A stretch of 64,000 bases of DNA from Candidatus Bathyarchaeota archaeon (GTDB lineage Archaea > Thermoproteota > Bathyarchaeia > Bathyarchaeales > Bathycorpusculaceae): the NCBI GenBank assembly GCA_026014595.1, contig JAOZHY010000048.1, positions 124,001 to 188,000 on the forward strand, written 5' to 3'. This document shows, in pieces, positions 51,575 to 59,647 of this stretch. Position 1 is the first letter of the stretch. Each line of letters begins with the position of its first letter. Both the position numbers and the translations under genes were made by a program. The notes below the pieces were generated by a model that did not search any database, was not told the DNA's origin, and saw only the letters and a list, made by a program, of their open reading frames with translations.

Positions 51575-53764
51575 ATGCGCTCAAAAATCGCAACTGACAA
51601 CCCGAACAGTTATCTGCTGCTTAACGGAGATGAAGCAGCTGCGAGGGGCGCCGTAGAAGCAGGTGTCAAGGTAGCTGCGTCTTATCCAGGGACGCCGGCA
51701 ACCGAGATTCTGGAAGCCCTTGCCGAAGCTTCAAAGACTTTCGGGATTCACGTTGAGTGGAGCATAAACGAAATCGTAGCCATGGAAGTAGCTGCAGGCG
51801 CTTCAATGGCAGGCGTAAGATCCATCGTTTCCATGAAGCATGTAGGTTTGAATGTGGCGGCTGACGCTGCCATGACGTTGGCTTACACAGGCGTCGCAGG
51901 CGGAATGGTTATCGCTGTCTGCGACGACCCCGCTTTACACAGTAGCCAGAACGAGCAGGACACGCGGTATTTCGCTTTGCACTCGAACCTGCCTCTGCTG
52001 GACGCAGCTAATCCGCAGGAGGCACTCGATATGACACGAGAAGCCTTCAAAATAAGCGAAACGCTACAGCTGCCAGTCATTGTCCGCTTAACCACCCGCG
52101 TAGCGCACAGCAAAGCAAGAGTCAAAATCAGCAGCATCAACCAAAACCTGCGAAAAGCTGAATTCGACAAAGACGCAGCACGATGGGTCATGGTGCCATC
52201 CAACGCCATAAAACGCCACCGCGTCCTGAAAAGCAAGCTGCAAGAAGCCGCGAAAATCGCCAATACCTCTAAGTTTAACGTGGTTGAGGACAACGGAAAA
52301 CAAATCGGAATCATAGGCAGCGGCGTCGGCTACTACTACGCAAGGTCGATACTAGACACCAAAAAGTTTTCATGGCTTAAACTAGGTTTCGTGCACCCCT
52401 TCCCAACCGAACTCGTCAGGCAGTTCGCGTCCAAAGTAAAGGAAATAATCATATTGGAAGAACTGCGACCTTTCATCGAGAGCAACATCCAATTTCTGCA
52501 CAGGCCATTCTTAGGGAAAGACCTGTTGGGGCTGGATGAAGTCGGCGAATTCAATCCCGATGTAGTGAGGGAAGCGTTCGCCAAACTGGGCTTGTGCGAG
52601 AAAGCGGAAAAACTAGAGGCGCTGGCGTTGCCGCCTCGTCCTCCAGTGCTTTGCCCAGGCTGCCCACACAGAGCCTTCTACTACGCTTTGAACACGGTTC
52701 GGCAGTTCGTTAACTGTGACCCCGAGAAGTGCAGCGGCTGCGACATCTGCGAGTACATCTGCTCCTTCGAGAAGGAAAAAACCTTCAACCCCATCAAGTC
52801 CCGAATCAGAGCGGTGAGGCTAGATCCACTGTCCAACATGGCTGTGACTTGCAGAACATGCAAAGACGCGCCCTGTGTGGCGGCCTGCCCCGAAGACGCT
52901 TTGGAACAGTCGGTTGAGAACGGAACAATAACGGTTGACGAAGACAAATGCAACGGGTGCGGCTGGTGCATCACTGCTTGCCAATACGGCGCGTTAACAA
53001 TTCACCCTGAAACGAAAAAAGCCATGGTGTGCGACACGTGCGAGGGCGACCCCAAATGCGTGCAGTGGTGCCCAGAACGCGCCTTAAGTTTCGGCGGAGA
53101 GACAGAGGACAAAATCGTCACGGGCGACATAGGCTGCTACACTCTTGGGTTCATGCCGCCAGTGAACACGCTTCAAACCTGCCTGTGCATGGGCGCAGGA
53201 ATCAGCCAAGCAGCGGGCATGTTTCACGCCGGAGTCAAAGACAAAATATTCGCCGTCATAGGCGACTCCACGTTCTTCCACGCGGGAATGCCTGGCTTAC
53301 TTAACATCGCGTATAACAAGGCAAACGTCTGCGTCATAATCTTGGACAACCATGTGGTGGCGATGACTGGGCACCAGCCGACGCCCGGCTCTGGAAGAAA
53401 CCTCTTAGGAGAGCAAACCAAGGAGATCAGGCTTGAGGACATAGCCAAGAGCCTCGGCATCGAGAAAGTGGAAGTCGTTGACCCTTACGACGTGAAGGCA
53501 ACCACGAAGATCCTCAGAGAAATCCTCGATTACCCTGGTCCATCAGTCATAATCGCAAGGAGACCCTGCCCCCTTTCAATTGAGAAGGGACCGGCAAGGG
53601 AGGTTCTGGAGGAATGCGACGCCTGCGGCTTATGCGTGGAAGCTTTCGGCTGCCCAGCCATCTCCATCCCATCCAAACGCGCCGAGATAGACCCGACACT
53701 TTGCTATGGCTGCGGCGTCTGCGAAACAATTTGCCCCGCTAAAGCGATAAGGAGCACTGGATAA
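51575..53764 (+). CDS. iorA: Indolepyruvate:ferredoxin oxidoreductase alpha subunit with inserted ferredoxin domain
   Basis: The TPP-containing subunit that oxidatively decarboxylates aryl- or branched 2-oxo acids to acyl-CoA. It has an N-terminal pyrimidine-binding domain (YPGTPATEILEAL; SMKHVGLNVAADA), a C-terminal TPP domain (CPGCPHRAFYYAL; GDIGCYTLGFMPP; IGDSTFFHAG; NHVVAMTGHQPTPG) and two C-terminal clusters (CDACGLCVEAFGCP; CYGCGVCETICP). Unusually, about 128 residues (about 380-508) lie between CPGCPHR and GDIGCY. They contain sixteen Cys in four sets (CSGCDICEYIC, CRTCKDAPCVAACP, CNGCGWCITAC, CDTCEGDPKCVQWCP), the pattern of a DmsB/HycB-type four-cluster ferredoxin. Total length is 729 against about 600-650 normally. 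Confidence 0.93.
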   Translation: MRSKIATDNPNSYLLLNGDEAAARGAVEAGVKVAASYPGTPATEILEALAEASKTFGIHVEWSINEIVAMEVAAGASMAGVRSIVSMKHVGLNVAADAAMTLAYTGVAGGMVIAVCDDPALHSSQNEQDTRYFALHSNLPLLDAANPQEALDMTREAFKISETLQLPVIVRLTTRVAHSKARVKISSINQNLRKAEFDKDAARWVMVPSNAIKRHRVLKSKLQEAAKIANTSKFNVVEDNGKQIGIIGSGVGYYYARSILDTKKFSWLKLGFVHPFPTELVRQFASKVKEIIILEELRPFIESNIQFLHRPFLGKDLLGLDEVGEFNPDVVREAFAKLGLCEKAEKLEALALPPRPPVLCPGCPHRAFYYALNTVRQFVNCDPEKCSGCDICEYICSFEKEKTFNPIKSRIRAVRLDPLSNMAVTCRTCKDAPCVAACPEDALEQSVENGTITVDEDKCNGCGWCITACQYGALTIHPETKKAMVCDTCEGDPKCVQWCPERALSFGGETEDKIVTGDIGCYTLGFMPPVNTLQTCLCMGAGISQAAGMFHAGVKDKIFAVIGDSTFFHAGMPGLLNIAYNKANVCVIILDNHVVAMTGHQPTPGSGRNLLGEQTKEIRLEDIAKSLGIEKVEVVDPYDVKATTKILREILDYPGPSVIIARRPCPLSIEKGPAREVLEECDACGLCVEAFGCPAISIPSKRAEIDPTLCYGCGVCETICPAKAIRSTG

Positions 53765-53766
53765 AG

Positions 53767-54354
53767 ATGGAACTGGCGGTAGTGTTCTCGGGCGTAGGCG
53801 GACAAGGCGTTGTCGTGTTAAGCGACATCTTCTGCGAAGCAGCGCTGCTTGACGGGTTCGACGTTGCCAAGGCTGAGATCCACGGGATGGCTCAGCGAGG
53901 CGCTTCAATCGTGGCGCACGCACGAATCGGAGAAAAAATAGAGTCACCGCTAATTGAGAGAGGCAAAGCGGACATCGTGTTGGGGTTTGAGGTGCTCGAA
54001 ACCGCAAGAGCCCTGCCCATGCTGAAGAAAGACGGCGCCGTGGTCGTGAACACGAAGTACATACCGCCCAACATCACGCTTAATGCCCAACCGCTGACTC
54101 AAGAGCAACTTCTGAACATGATAAAAACAAAGGCAGGAGCTGTCCACGAAGTTGACGGATTCGGCATCGCCACCAAACTTGGCAACGTACTGGTTGTAAA
54201 CACCGTCCTCCTCGGAGCTTTGTCGGCTCTTCCGGAAAACCCTGTGAAGCCCGAGTCTTACAAGCAGGCTATAGCCGCGCGGCTTAAAGAAAAGTACATC
54301 GACTTGAACCTGAAGGCGTTCCAACTGGGGCAGGAAAGCGTGACGTTAGGATAA
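53767..54354 (+). CDS. iorB: Indolepyruvate:ferredoxin oxidoreductase beta subunit
   Basis: The gamma-type domain partner of IorA. It has GVGGQGVVVLSDIFCEAAL at the N-terminus, AEIHGMAQRGASIVAHARIG (about 38-58; the AQRGGxV-type motif) and the DIVLGFEVLETARAL core. 195 residues is the family length. Starts 2 bp after iorA. Confidence 0.93.
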   Translation: MELAVVFSGVGGQGVVVLSDIFCEAALLDGFDVAKAEIHGMAQRGASIVAHARIGEKIESPLIERGKADIVLGFEVLETARALPMLKKDGAVVVNTKYIPPNITLNAQPLTQEQLLNMIKTKAGAVHEVDGFGIATKLGNVLVVNTVLLGALSALPENPVKPESYKQAIAARLKEKYIDLNLKAFQLGQESVTLG

Positions 54355-54416
54355 TCTTATAAACAATTTCTAGACAACAGTAGAAACTACAAATTGAAAA
54401 ATAGAGGAGAATATAA

Positions 54417-55808
54417 ATGAATAAAAGAATACTCGCCGCAGTTGCAATTGTAATAATAATCGCAGCAGTATTTGTCGCAATGTGGCAACTAAACGTGTTT
54501 TCACCAGCACCTTCCGCTGAAGCACGAAACATCAAGATAGGAATCGTTGCAGGCATGCAGACCGTAGAAGGTCAAGACATTTGGCGGGCGGCTCAACTTG
54601 CGATTGACGAAATCAACGCAGCCGGAGGCGTACGAGTTGACGAATGGCACACAAACGTAAACTTTGAGTTGGTGCTGGTCGACACTGTGGATGACGCCGC
54701 TGGAAGCACCGCTAGTCCAGTTACTCGCGCAATTACGGAACAAGGAGTGGACATTCTCATCGGTGGAGCTACGACTGGAGGCACTCTTAACGGTCAAATT
54801 CCAGCAATTAACAATCGTGTTCCGTTCATAATAACGGGCGCATCGTTGAACCTTGTAACAAGAAGAGGCAGTCTCCCCTCAGATAATCCGTTGTACATCG
54901 GTGATGCTGAAGGAATGAGTTACATGTTCCACTATTGCACAACAATATCCGATTACAGCACGACAGTTGCCCACTTCTTAGCAGACAGCGTAAAGCCGAC
55001 ACTTGACTCAACCTACAGTTTTGATTCCGCCAGAAAACTCAGGCTTGCAATTCTTTACCGTGACGACGGCTACGGAAGAGGCGTTAGGGACGTGACCTCA
55101 AGCATAATAGCGAGTGACAGTTTGCCAATAGAAGTCGTTGCAAACGTCTCGTATGGAACCACCGCCACAACTTACCAGTCGCAACTCATCTCAGTCAAAG
55201 AGAGCAAACCCGACGCAGTCTACGTTGCAGGATTCACCGCAGACACCGCCGAGATTATCAGGGAAGGAATAAACGACGTTGGACTAAAATCTCTGTACAT
55301 CGCGGTTGAAATATGCGAAGACCCACAATTCTATTCGCTTCTGAGAGAAACTGGTTCTTTCCAAATCTTAGAATCAAAAATTGCCACACAATGGCAAGGA
55401 GACACATGGTATCTGGAGAAAGTCGGGAAGTACGTTGAGAACTACAAGGCGAAGTTTGACGGCAAGATTCCTGGAATGCTAGGCGCAGACACATACGACG
55501 CGATTTACATCGCCAAAAACGCTATCGAGCGGGCAGGAACCGTGAACAAAGAGGCTGTTAAAAACGCATTGGAAACAACAGACATGCCCCAGAGTTTGCT
55601 GATAATGGAAAACGAAAGAATAACCTTCAGCACCGGCACCAACTATCATGAGATTTCGCCGAAGACGTTCATTGAACAACTAATTTGGATCCCGGATGCT
55701 GGAGCGCTGAAGCCTTACGTTGTTTATCCTGATTCAATGCCTGGCATAAGCTCGTTCAAACAATTTGACTTCGCTTTACCTACAGACTATCAGCCTGGAA
55801 GCCCATAA
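54417..55808 (+). CDS. Branched-chain amino acid-type substrate-binding protein
   Basis: A periplasmic-binding-protein-like 463-residue receptor of the LivJ/LivK group, anchored by an N-terminal helix (about residues 5-28) rather than a lipobox. Core: IKIGIVAGMQTVEGQDIWRA (start quoted), AAQLAIDEINAAGG (about 60), GGATTGGTLNGQIPAINNRVP and LAILYRDDGYGRGVRD (about 205). ATCTTATAAAC at the end of iorB and AGAGGAG before the ATG suggest an additional internal promoter to produce extra receptor. Confidence 0.88.
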   Translation: MNKRILAAVAIVIIIAAVFVAMWQLNVFSPAPSAEARNIKIGIVAGMQTVEGQDIWRAAQLAIDEINAAGGVRVDEWHTNVNFELVLVDTVDDAAGSTASPVTRAITEQGVDILIGGATTGGTLNGQIPAINNRVPFIITGASLNLVTRRGSLPSDNPLYIGDAEGMSYMFHYCTTISDYSTTVAHFLADSVKPTLDSTYSFDSARKLRLAILYRDDGYGRGVRDVTSSIIASDSLPIEVVANVSYGTTATTYQSQLISVKESKPDAVYVAGFTADTAEIIREGINDVGLKSLYIAVEICEDPQFYSLLRETGSFQILESKIATQWQGDTWYLEKVGKYVENYKAKFDGKIPGMLGADTYDAIYIAKNAIERAGTVNKEAVKNALETTDMPQSLLIMENERITFSTGTNYHEISPKTFIEQLIWIPDAGALKPYVVYPDSMPGISSFKQFDFALPTDYQPGSP

Positions 55809-55897
55809 GCTTCTCAGCTCACCCTTTCTTTCCTTTTTCGATTTATCGCGTACATTTTAAATAGTCAACTTGAGAAAATACGTGAAGCTGACACAGC

Positions 55898-56785
55898 ATG
55901 ATAACTTCCATAACCCCCGCCGGACTTGCTGAAACTCTGCTCTGGGGAGTCGCTAACGGCTGCATTTACATTCTTTTAGCGACTGGACTGAACCTTATCT
56001 TCGGCGTCATGAAACTGGTCAATTTCGCTCATGGCCAATTGTTGATGGTTGGAGCTTTCGTAGCCTACGAAATAACCACATTTGCTGGTCTTAATCCGTA
56101 TGCGTCCATTCTTGTTTCGATGGGTTCTTTGGCTTTGATTGGAATCGTGATTGAAAAATTCGCCTTTCGCAAGGTTCGCGGAACTGAGAAATTGAACGAG
56201 ATTTTCATCAGCCTTGGCTTAATCTACGTGTTTCAAAACATCGCCACTCTCTTATGGGTGGAAAATTACAATATCCGAATCCCAAGCCCGCTTGAAGGCT
56301 TAAACCTTTCATTTGGCGCAGTGGCAATCGGCTATGATCGAATACTTGCCATGGTAAGCGTGGTTGTAATACTCATCGGGTTATTGTTGTTGACTAAGAA
56401 AACCAAGATCGGTTTGGCCATGAGGGCAACAAGCCAAAAAAGCGATGCAGCAATGCTAATGGGCATAAACATCAACAGAGTGTACCTTTACACTTTTGCG
56501 GTTGGCGCAGCGTTGGCGGGCGCCGCTGGCGCGCTTTACGGGATACTTTTCCCGTTCAATCCCGCTATAGGAGCGCTTCCGACAATCAAAGCCTTTGCAA
56601 TCATCATACTTGGCGGGCTAGGCAGCATACCAGGCGCAGTAATAGGCGGCTTACTTTACGGCATTGCTGAGAACACGGCGGTGTACATGTTAGGCGGAAT
56701 TTGGCAAGACGCTATAGCTTTCGCTTTGCTAATAGCGGTGCTGGTGATCAGACCAACAGGACTCTTCGGTGAAAAAGGTGAGTAA
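55898..56785 (+). CDS. livH: Branched-chain amino acid ABC permease LivH
   Basis: A 295-residue permease with about eight helices and family motifs LNLIFGVMKLVNFAHGQLLM (about 32-51), the EAA-like loop TKIGLAMRATSQKSDAAMLMGI (read as MRATSQKSDAAML) and GGLGSIPGAVIGGLLYG (about 245). ACATTTTAAATAG about 40 bp upstream suggests its own promoter. Confidence 0.92.
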   Translation: MITSITPAGLAETLLWGVANGCIYILLATGLNLIFGVMKLVNFAHGQLLMVGAFVAYEITTFAGLNPYASILVSMGSLALIGIVIEKFAFRKVRGTEKLNEIFISLGLIYVFQNIATLLWVENYNIRIPSPLEGLNLSFGAVAIGYDRILAMVSVVVILIGLLLLTKKTKIGLAMRATSQKSDAAMLMGININRVYLYTFAVGAALAGAAGALYGILFPFNPAIGALPTIKAFAIIILGGLGSIPGAVIGGLLYGIAENTAVYMLGGIWQDAIAFALLIAVLVIRPTGLFGEKGE

Positions 56786-57814
56786 ATGAATTTCAAAGCA
56801 TTGTTGACTACATCTCTTAAGTCGCGAAAGTTTCAGTATGCTCTGGCATTCATAGCTTTTGTAGCGGTGCTTCCGCTTTTCGTGAGAAGCGAATACCTAA
56901 TCGGTAATGTCCTGACAGTGATGATTATCTTTGCGCTTTATGCCTCAAGCTGGAATCTTTTGGCTTATTCTGGGCAGGGCTCTCTTGGTCATGCGGCTTT
57001 CTTAGGAATAGGTGGCTTCACTTCAGCTTTGGTGGCTATTAGACTGGGGATCCCTCCAATCGTGGGATTATTCATAGGCGGCTTGTTGTCAGCAGGCATC
57101 GGTCTCTTGGTCGGTCTTGCATGCGTTAGGTTGAAAGCGTGGTTCTTGGCAATGGTCACATTTGGTTTTTCAGTAATTGCAGTCACCATAGTCAGCCAGT
57201 TTGACAGCGTTTTCGGGGGCATGATTGGTTTTGCCACGCCAACCATCGTTCCGCAAGGCGTTCCATTCTTTTATGCCACGTTGGCGATAGTGACGGTTTC
57301 CATAGGTGCCATTTTTCTGGTTATGAGATCCAAATGGGGTCTGGCCTTCAAAGCTATTCGTGAAAACGAGCTTGAAGCAAAGATGATTGGCATTAACACG
57401 GCAAAATACAGGCTACTAGCGTTCATTATCAGTACTTTCTTCGCGGGTTTGGCGGGGGGACTCTACGCTGAATCAGCACTTTTCATCCAAATCTCGATTT
57501 TTGAACCCTACTACTCTTTTCTCCCGCTCATCATGGCAGTAATCGGGGGATTAGGAACATTAGAAGGACCAATCATAGGATCAATCATCATAGTAGCAAT
57601 CGACTCCTTCGCACACCTTTCTTACGATTTTCTGCAGCCTCTGAGTCCACTTTTTCCAGGAGTGAACAACATTGGACCACCATTAAAATTCGTGGGTTTG
57701 GGGCTCTTCCTTATCGTGGTAGTCATATTCCTTCCAAAGGGAATTACATCTCTTCTCCATAGGTTGTATGATTATTTGCGTGAGGGCGAAACAAAAAAGG
57801 TGAAGGAAAAATGA
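56786..57814 (+). CDS. livM: Branched-chain amino acid ABC permease LivM
   Basis: A 342-residue permease directly abutting livH. Motifs: SWNLLAYSGQGSLGHAAFLG (about 51), the coupling loop KWGLAFKAIRENELEAKMIG (about 186) and GGLGTLEGPIIG (about 251). About ten helices and a charged C-terminus. Confidence 0.92.
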   Translation: MNFKALLTTSLKSRKFQYALAFIAFVAVLPLFVRSEYLIGNVLTVMIIFALYASSWNLLAYSGQGSLGHAAFLGIGGFTSALVAIRLGIPPIVGLFIGGLLSAGIGLLVGLACVRLKAWFLAMVTFGFSVIAVTIVSQFDSVFGGMIGFATPTIVPQGVPFFYATLAIVTVSIGAIFLVMRSKWGLAFKAIRENELEAKMIGINTAKYRLLAFIISTFFAGLAGGLYAESALFIQISIFEPYYSFLPLIMAVIGGLGTLEGPIIGSIIIVAIDSFAHLSYDFLQPLSPLFPGVNNIGPPLKFVGLGLFLIVVVIFLPKGITSLLHRLYDYLREGETKKVKEK

Positions 57815-58203
57815 AGGGAACTGACTACTTCAGGGAGTTCTTAGGCGTCAAAGTTCTCGATGCCAAAGACGGCTACGCAAAAGTATCTATGCAAATAGCC
57901 AAAGAACACACCAACTCCGTGGGAATGACGCACGGCGGTGTAGTTTTCGCTTTAGCTGACTGCGCGTTCGCAGAAGCCGTAAACTTCGGGGAAAAACAAG
58001 CCGTCGCGGTTCAAGTGGGCATAAACTTTCTCAAACCCAGCGTGGAAGGCGACGTTTTGACGGCTGAGGCAGTGCGAATCTCGGAAGGGAAAACTTTCGC
58101 GTTATGCGACGTAAAGGTCAGCAAAGGCGACAGGTTAATCGCGTCGTTCTCAGGTTTAGCGTACAAACTGCAGCCTGAAAAGCCGTCCTCAAACAGCCAA
58201 TAA
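57811..58203 (+). CDS. PaaI-type hotdog thioesterase
   Basis: Hydrolyses aryl- or acyl-CoA esters. A 130-residue hotdog protein with the core THGGVVFALADCAFAEAVN (about 40-58; Asp at the active-site helix position), VQVGINFLKPSVEGD and AVRISEGKTFALCDVKV. ATGA overlap with livM shows it belongs to the liv-paaK-ior operon. There it could release arylacetates or relieve CoA trapping. Confidence 0.88.
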   Translation: MKGTDYFREFLGVKVLDAKDGYAKVSMQIAKEHTNSVGMTHGGVVFALADCAFAEAVNFGEKQAVAVQVGINFLKPSVEGDVLTAEAVRISEGKTFALCDVKVSKGDRLIASFSGLAYKLQPEKPSSNSQ

Positions 58204-58293
58204 CGCTCGCATGCCGTAAAGTGCTGATGCCCCAAAACCTGTGCGGCTCAAACGCGAAATGTTTCCGTTATGTTGAAGCCTACAGTTTTGTGT

Positions 58294-59541
58294 TCAGTTG
58301 TCGTAGGTTCCTCTTTTAATTTTTTCCGCCAGCAAGTGAACAAACTCAATAGGCCAGACATCGTCAGCCACGTCATCGGTAAGTACATTGCGTTCATGAT
58401 AGTATGATATGAGATCGTTTTTCAGCAGCAATATCAACAGAAATTCGTGTCCATACGTCCGTTTGAAAAGCGCATACTTGCGAGCCTGTCTTGTAGTCAT
58501 TTCAAAATGAGGCTCCAGAATAATCCTTCTTCCTTCCACCGACTTGTCTAAAATGAAGTCTGGCGTGTACTTGTCACCAGGCAACGGGAAAGTGATTGCC
58601 TCATAGCTGTATGGAATCCTCAGGTTGGAAAGCACTTTTGCGGTTTCTTTCTCCCAGCCGCTCTTGTAACGGCTTAATTTTTGGTAGTGGGACTGCGGAT
58701 GCCCCGTTACGGTGGTCATGTAGTCAAAGAATTGCAGTGCTTCTTTCAACGTGTTTGTGTTCAAGTTTTTTTGCTTCAGCCACCTGCCTATCAAGAAAAA
58801 GGGATAGTCCACTTTTGCAGGATCTTGGGGAAACATTTTCTTAGCGAAGCTGGTAATTCTTTCGGTAGCCAGCACTACTCGGTCCTCATCTCTAAACAGA
58901 GATTGTATGGGTGAATTAATTAGACCCAAGCTGATCGCAACATGGGCGTTCTCAACGGTTAACGGGACATACAGGTCTTCTGGTGAAAAATGGTCAAGAA
59001 TTCTCAGGTCTGGGTGAGGTCTCACCATCCACCTCATGTAGGTCCAAGCTTTGTTTTTGTATGATCCCCTCATTTTCTCGATGTTTTGGCTGAGGTCCTC
59101 AACCAAATCTTTGGGTTTGCTGAATTCTTGAGAATATTTTATGAGGTTTCTTTCCGCCTTATTCTTGACAAACATGTTGACACTGGTCAAGATTTCGGGA
59201 ATCAGTTGCTTGCGGGGACCAAGAGCATCGTAAAACCCGCATTTCACAATCTTTTCTTCGAGCAGGTGAGGCTTGTATATCTCGAAAAGTCTGCTGCCAA
59301 ATGCCTTGTGAAGGCATATGAGGAGCCTTCTGGCGTTTTCAGAAAAGCCAATAAGCCCATCTTCAAGCACCGATGCCGCTAACAGCAAGTAGTGTGCCGC
59401 CACCTTTCTTTCTTCAGGATTTTTGGAGTAAGGGTTCAAGAGCAGTCTTGGACTCATTCTTCTGTCCCATTGAATGTCGACAACGTTTGAGTTAGTGTTT
59501 ACAAACTTCAAAAGCAAAGAAAATAGGTCGTCTGTTGCCAT
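58294..59541 (-). CDS. DUF2400-like (HhH glycosylase fold) / PD-(D/E)XK fusion
   Basis: A 415-residue protein. Residues about 40-240 resemble DUF2400 (TIGR02757) proteins of the HhH-GPD DNA-glycosylase fold, seen most clearly in WTYMRWMVRPHPDLRI (about 166-181) and SPEDLYVPLTVENAHVAISLGL (quoted as SPEDLYVPLTVENA). Residues about 290-385 look like a Vsr/DUF559-type nuclease: E297/E299 in SGWEKETAK, TPDFIL with D328, and I-I-L-E343-P-H345, followed by a basic helix. The last metal motif is E-x-H rather than E-x-K. Single gene; a DNA repair or nucleic-acid processing role is likely, the substrate unknown. Confidence 0.65.
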   Translation of the reverse strand: MATDDLFSLLLKFVNTNSNVVDIQWDRRMSPRLLLNPYSKNPEERKVAAHYLLLAASVLEDGLIGFSENARRLLICLHKAFGSRLFEIYKPHLLEEKIVKCGFYDALGPRKQLIPEILTSVNMFVKNKAERNLIKYSQEFSKPKDLVEDLSQNIEKMRGSYKNKAWTYMRWMVRPHPDLRILDHFSPEDLYVPLTVENAHVAISLGLINSPIQSLFRDEDRVVLATERITSFAKKMFPQDPAKVDYPFFLIGRWLKQKNLNTNTLKEALQFFDYMTTVTGHPQSHYQKLSRYKSGWEKETAKVLSNLRIPYSYEAITFPLPGDKYTPDFILDKSVEGRRIILEPHFEMTTRQARKYALFKRTYGHEFLLILLLKNDLISYYHERNVLTDDVADDVWPIEFVHLLAEKIKRGTYDN

Positions 59542-59647
59542 GGTGTCCGCGCCTTAACTACTTTAATTAATGTCACGATGACCTTAAATAACTATGCTGA
59601 TAGCAACGTGCCGTCTCGACTTCACCGTTCATATTTTTGACAGCCAT

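Noticed and set aside
50808-51593. 261-codon minus-strand frame over paaK
   Set aside because: Mirror of the clearly recognised ligase gene; Ser-rich low-complexity product.
59542-59647. Regulatory RNA between the DUF2400-like gene and the ATPase gene
   Set aside because: Only a short AT-rich gap with ordinary promoter-like sequence.
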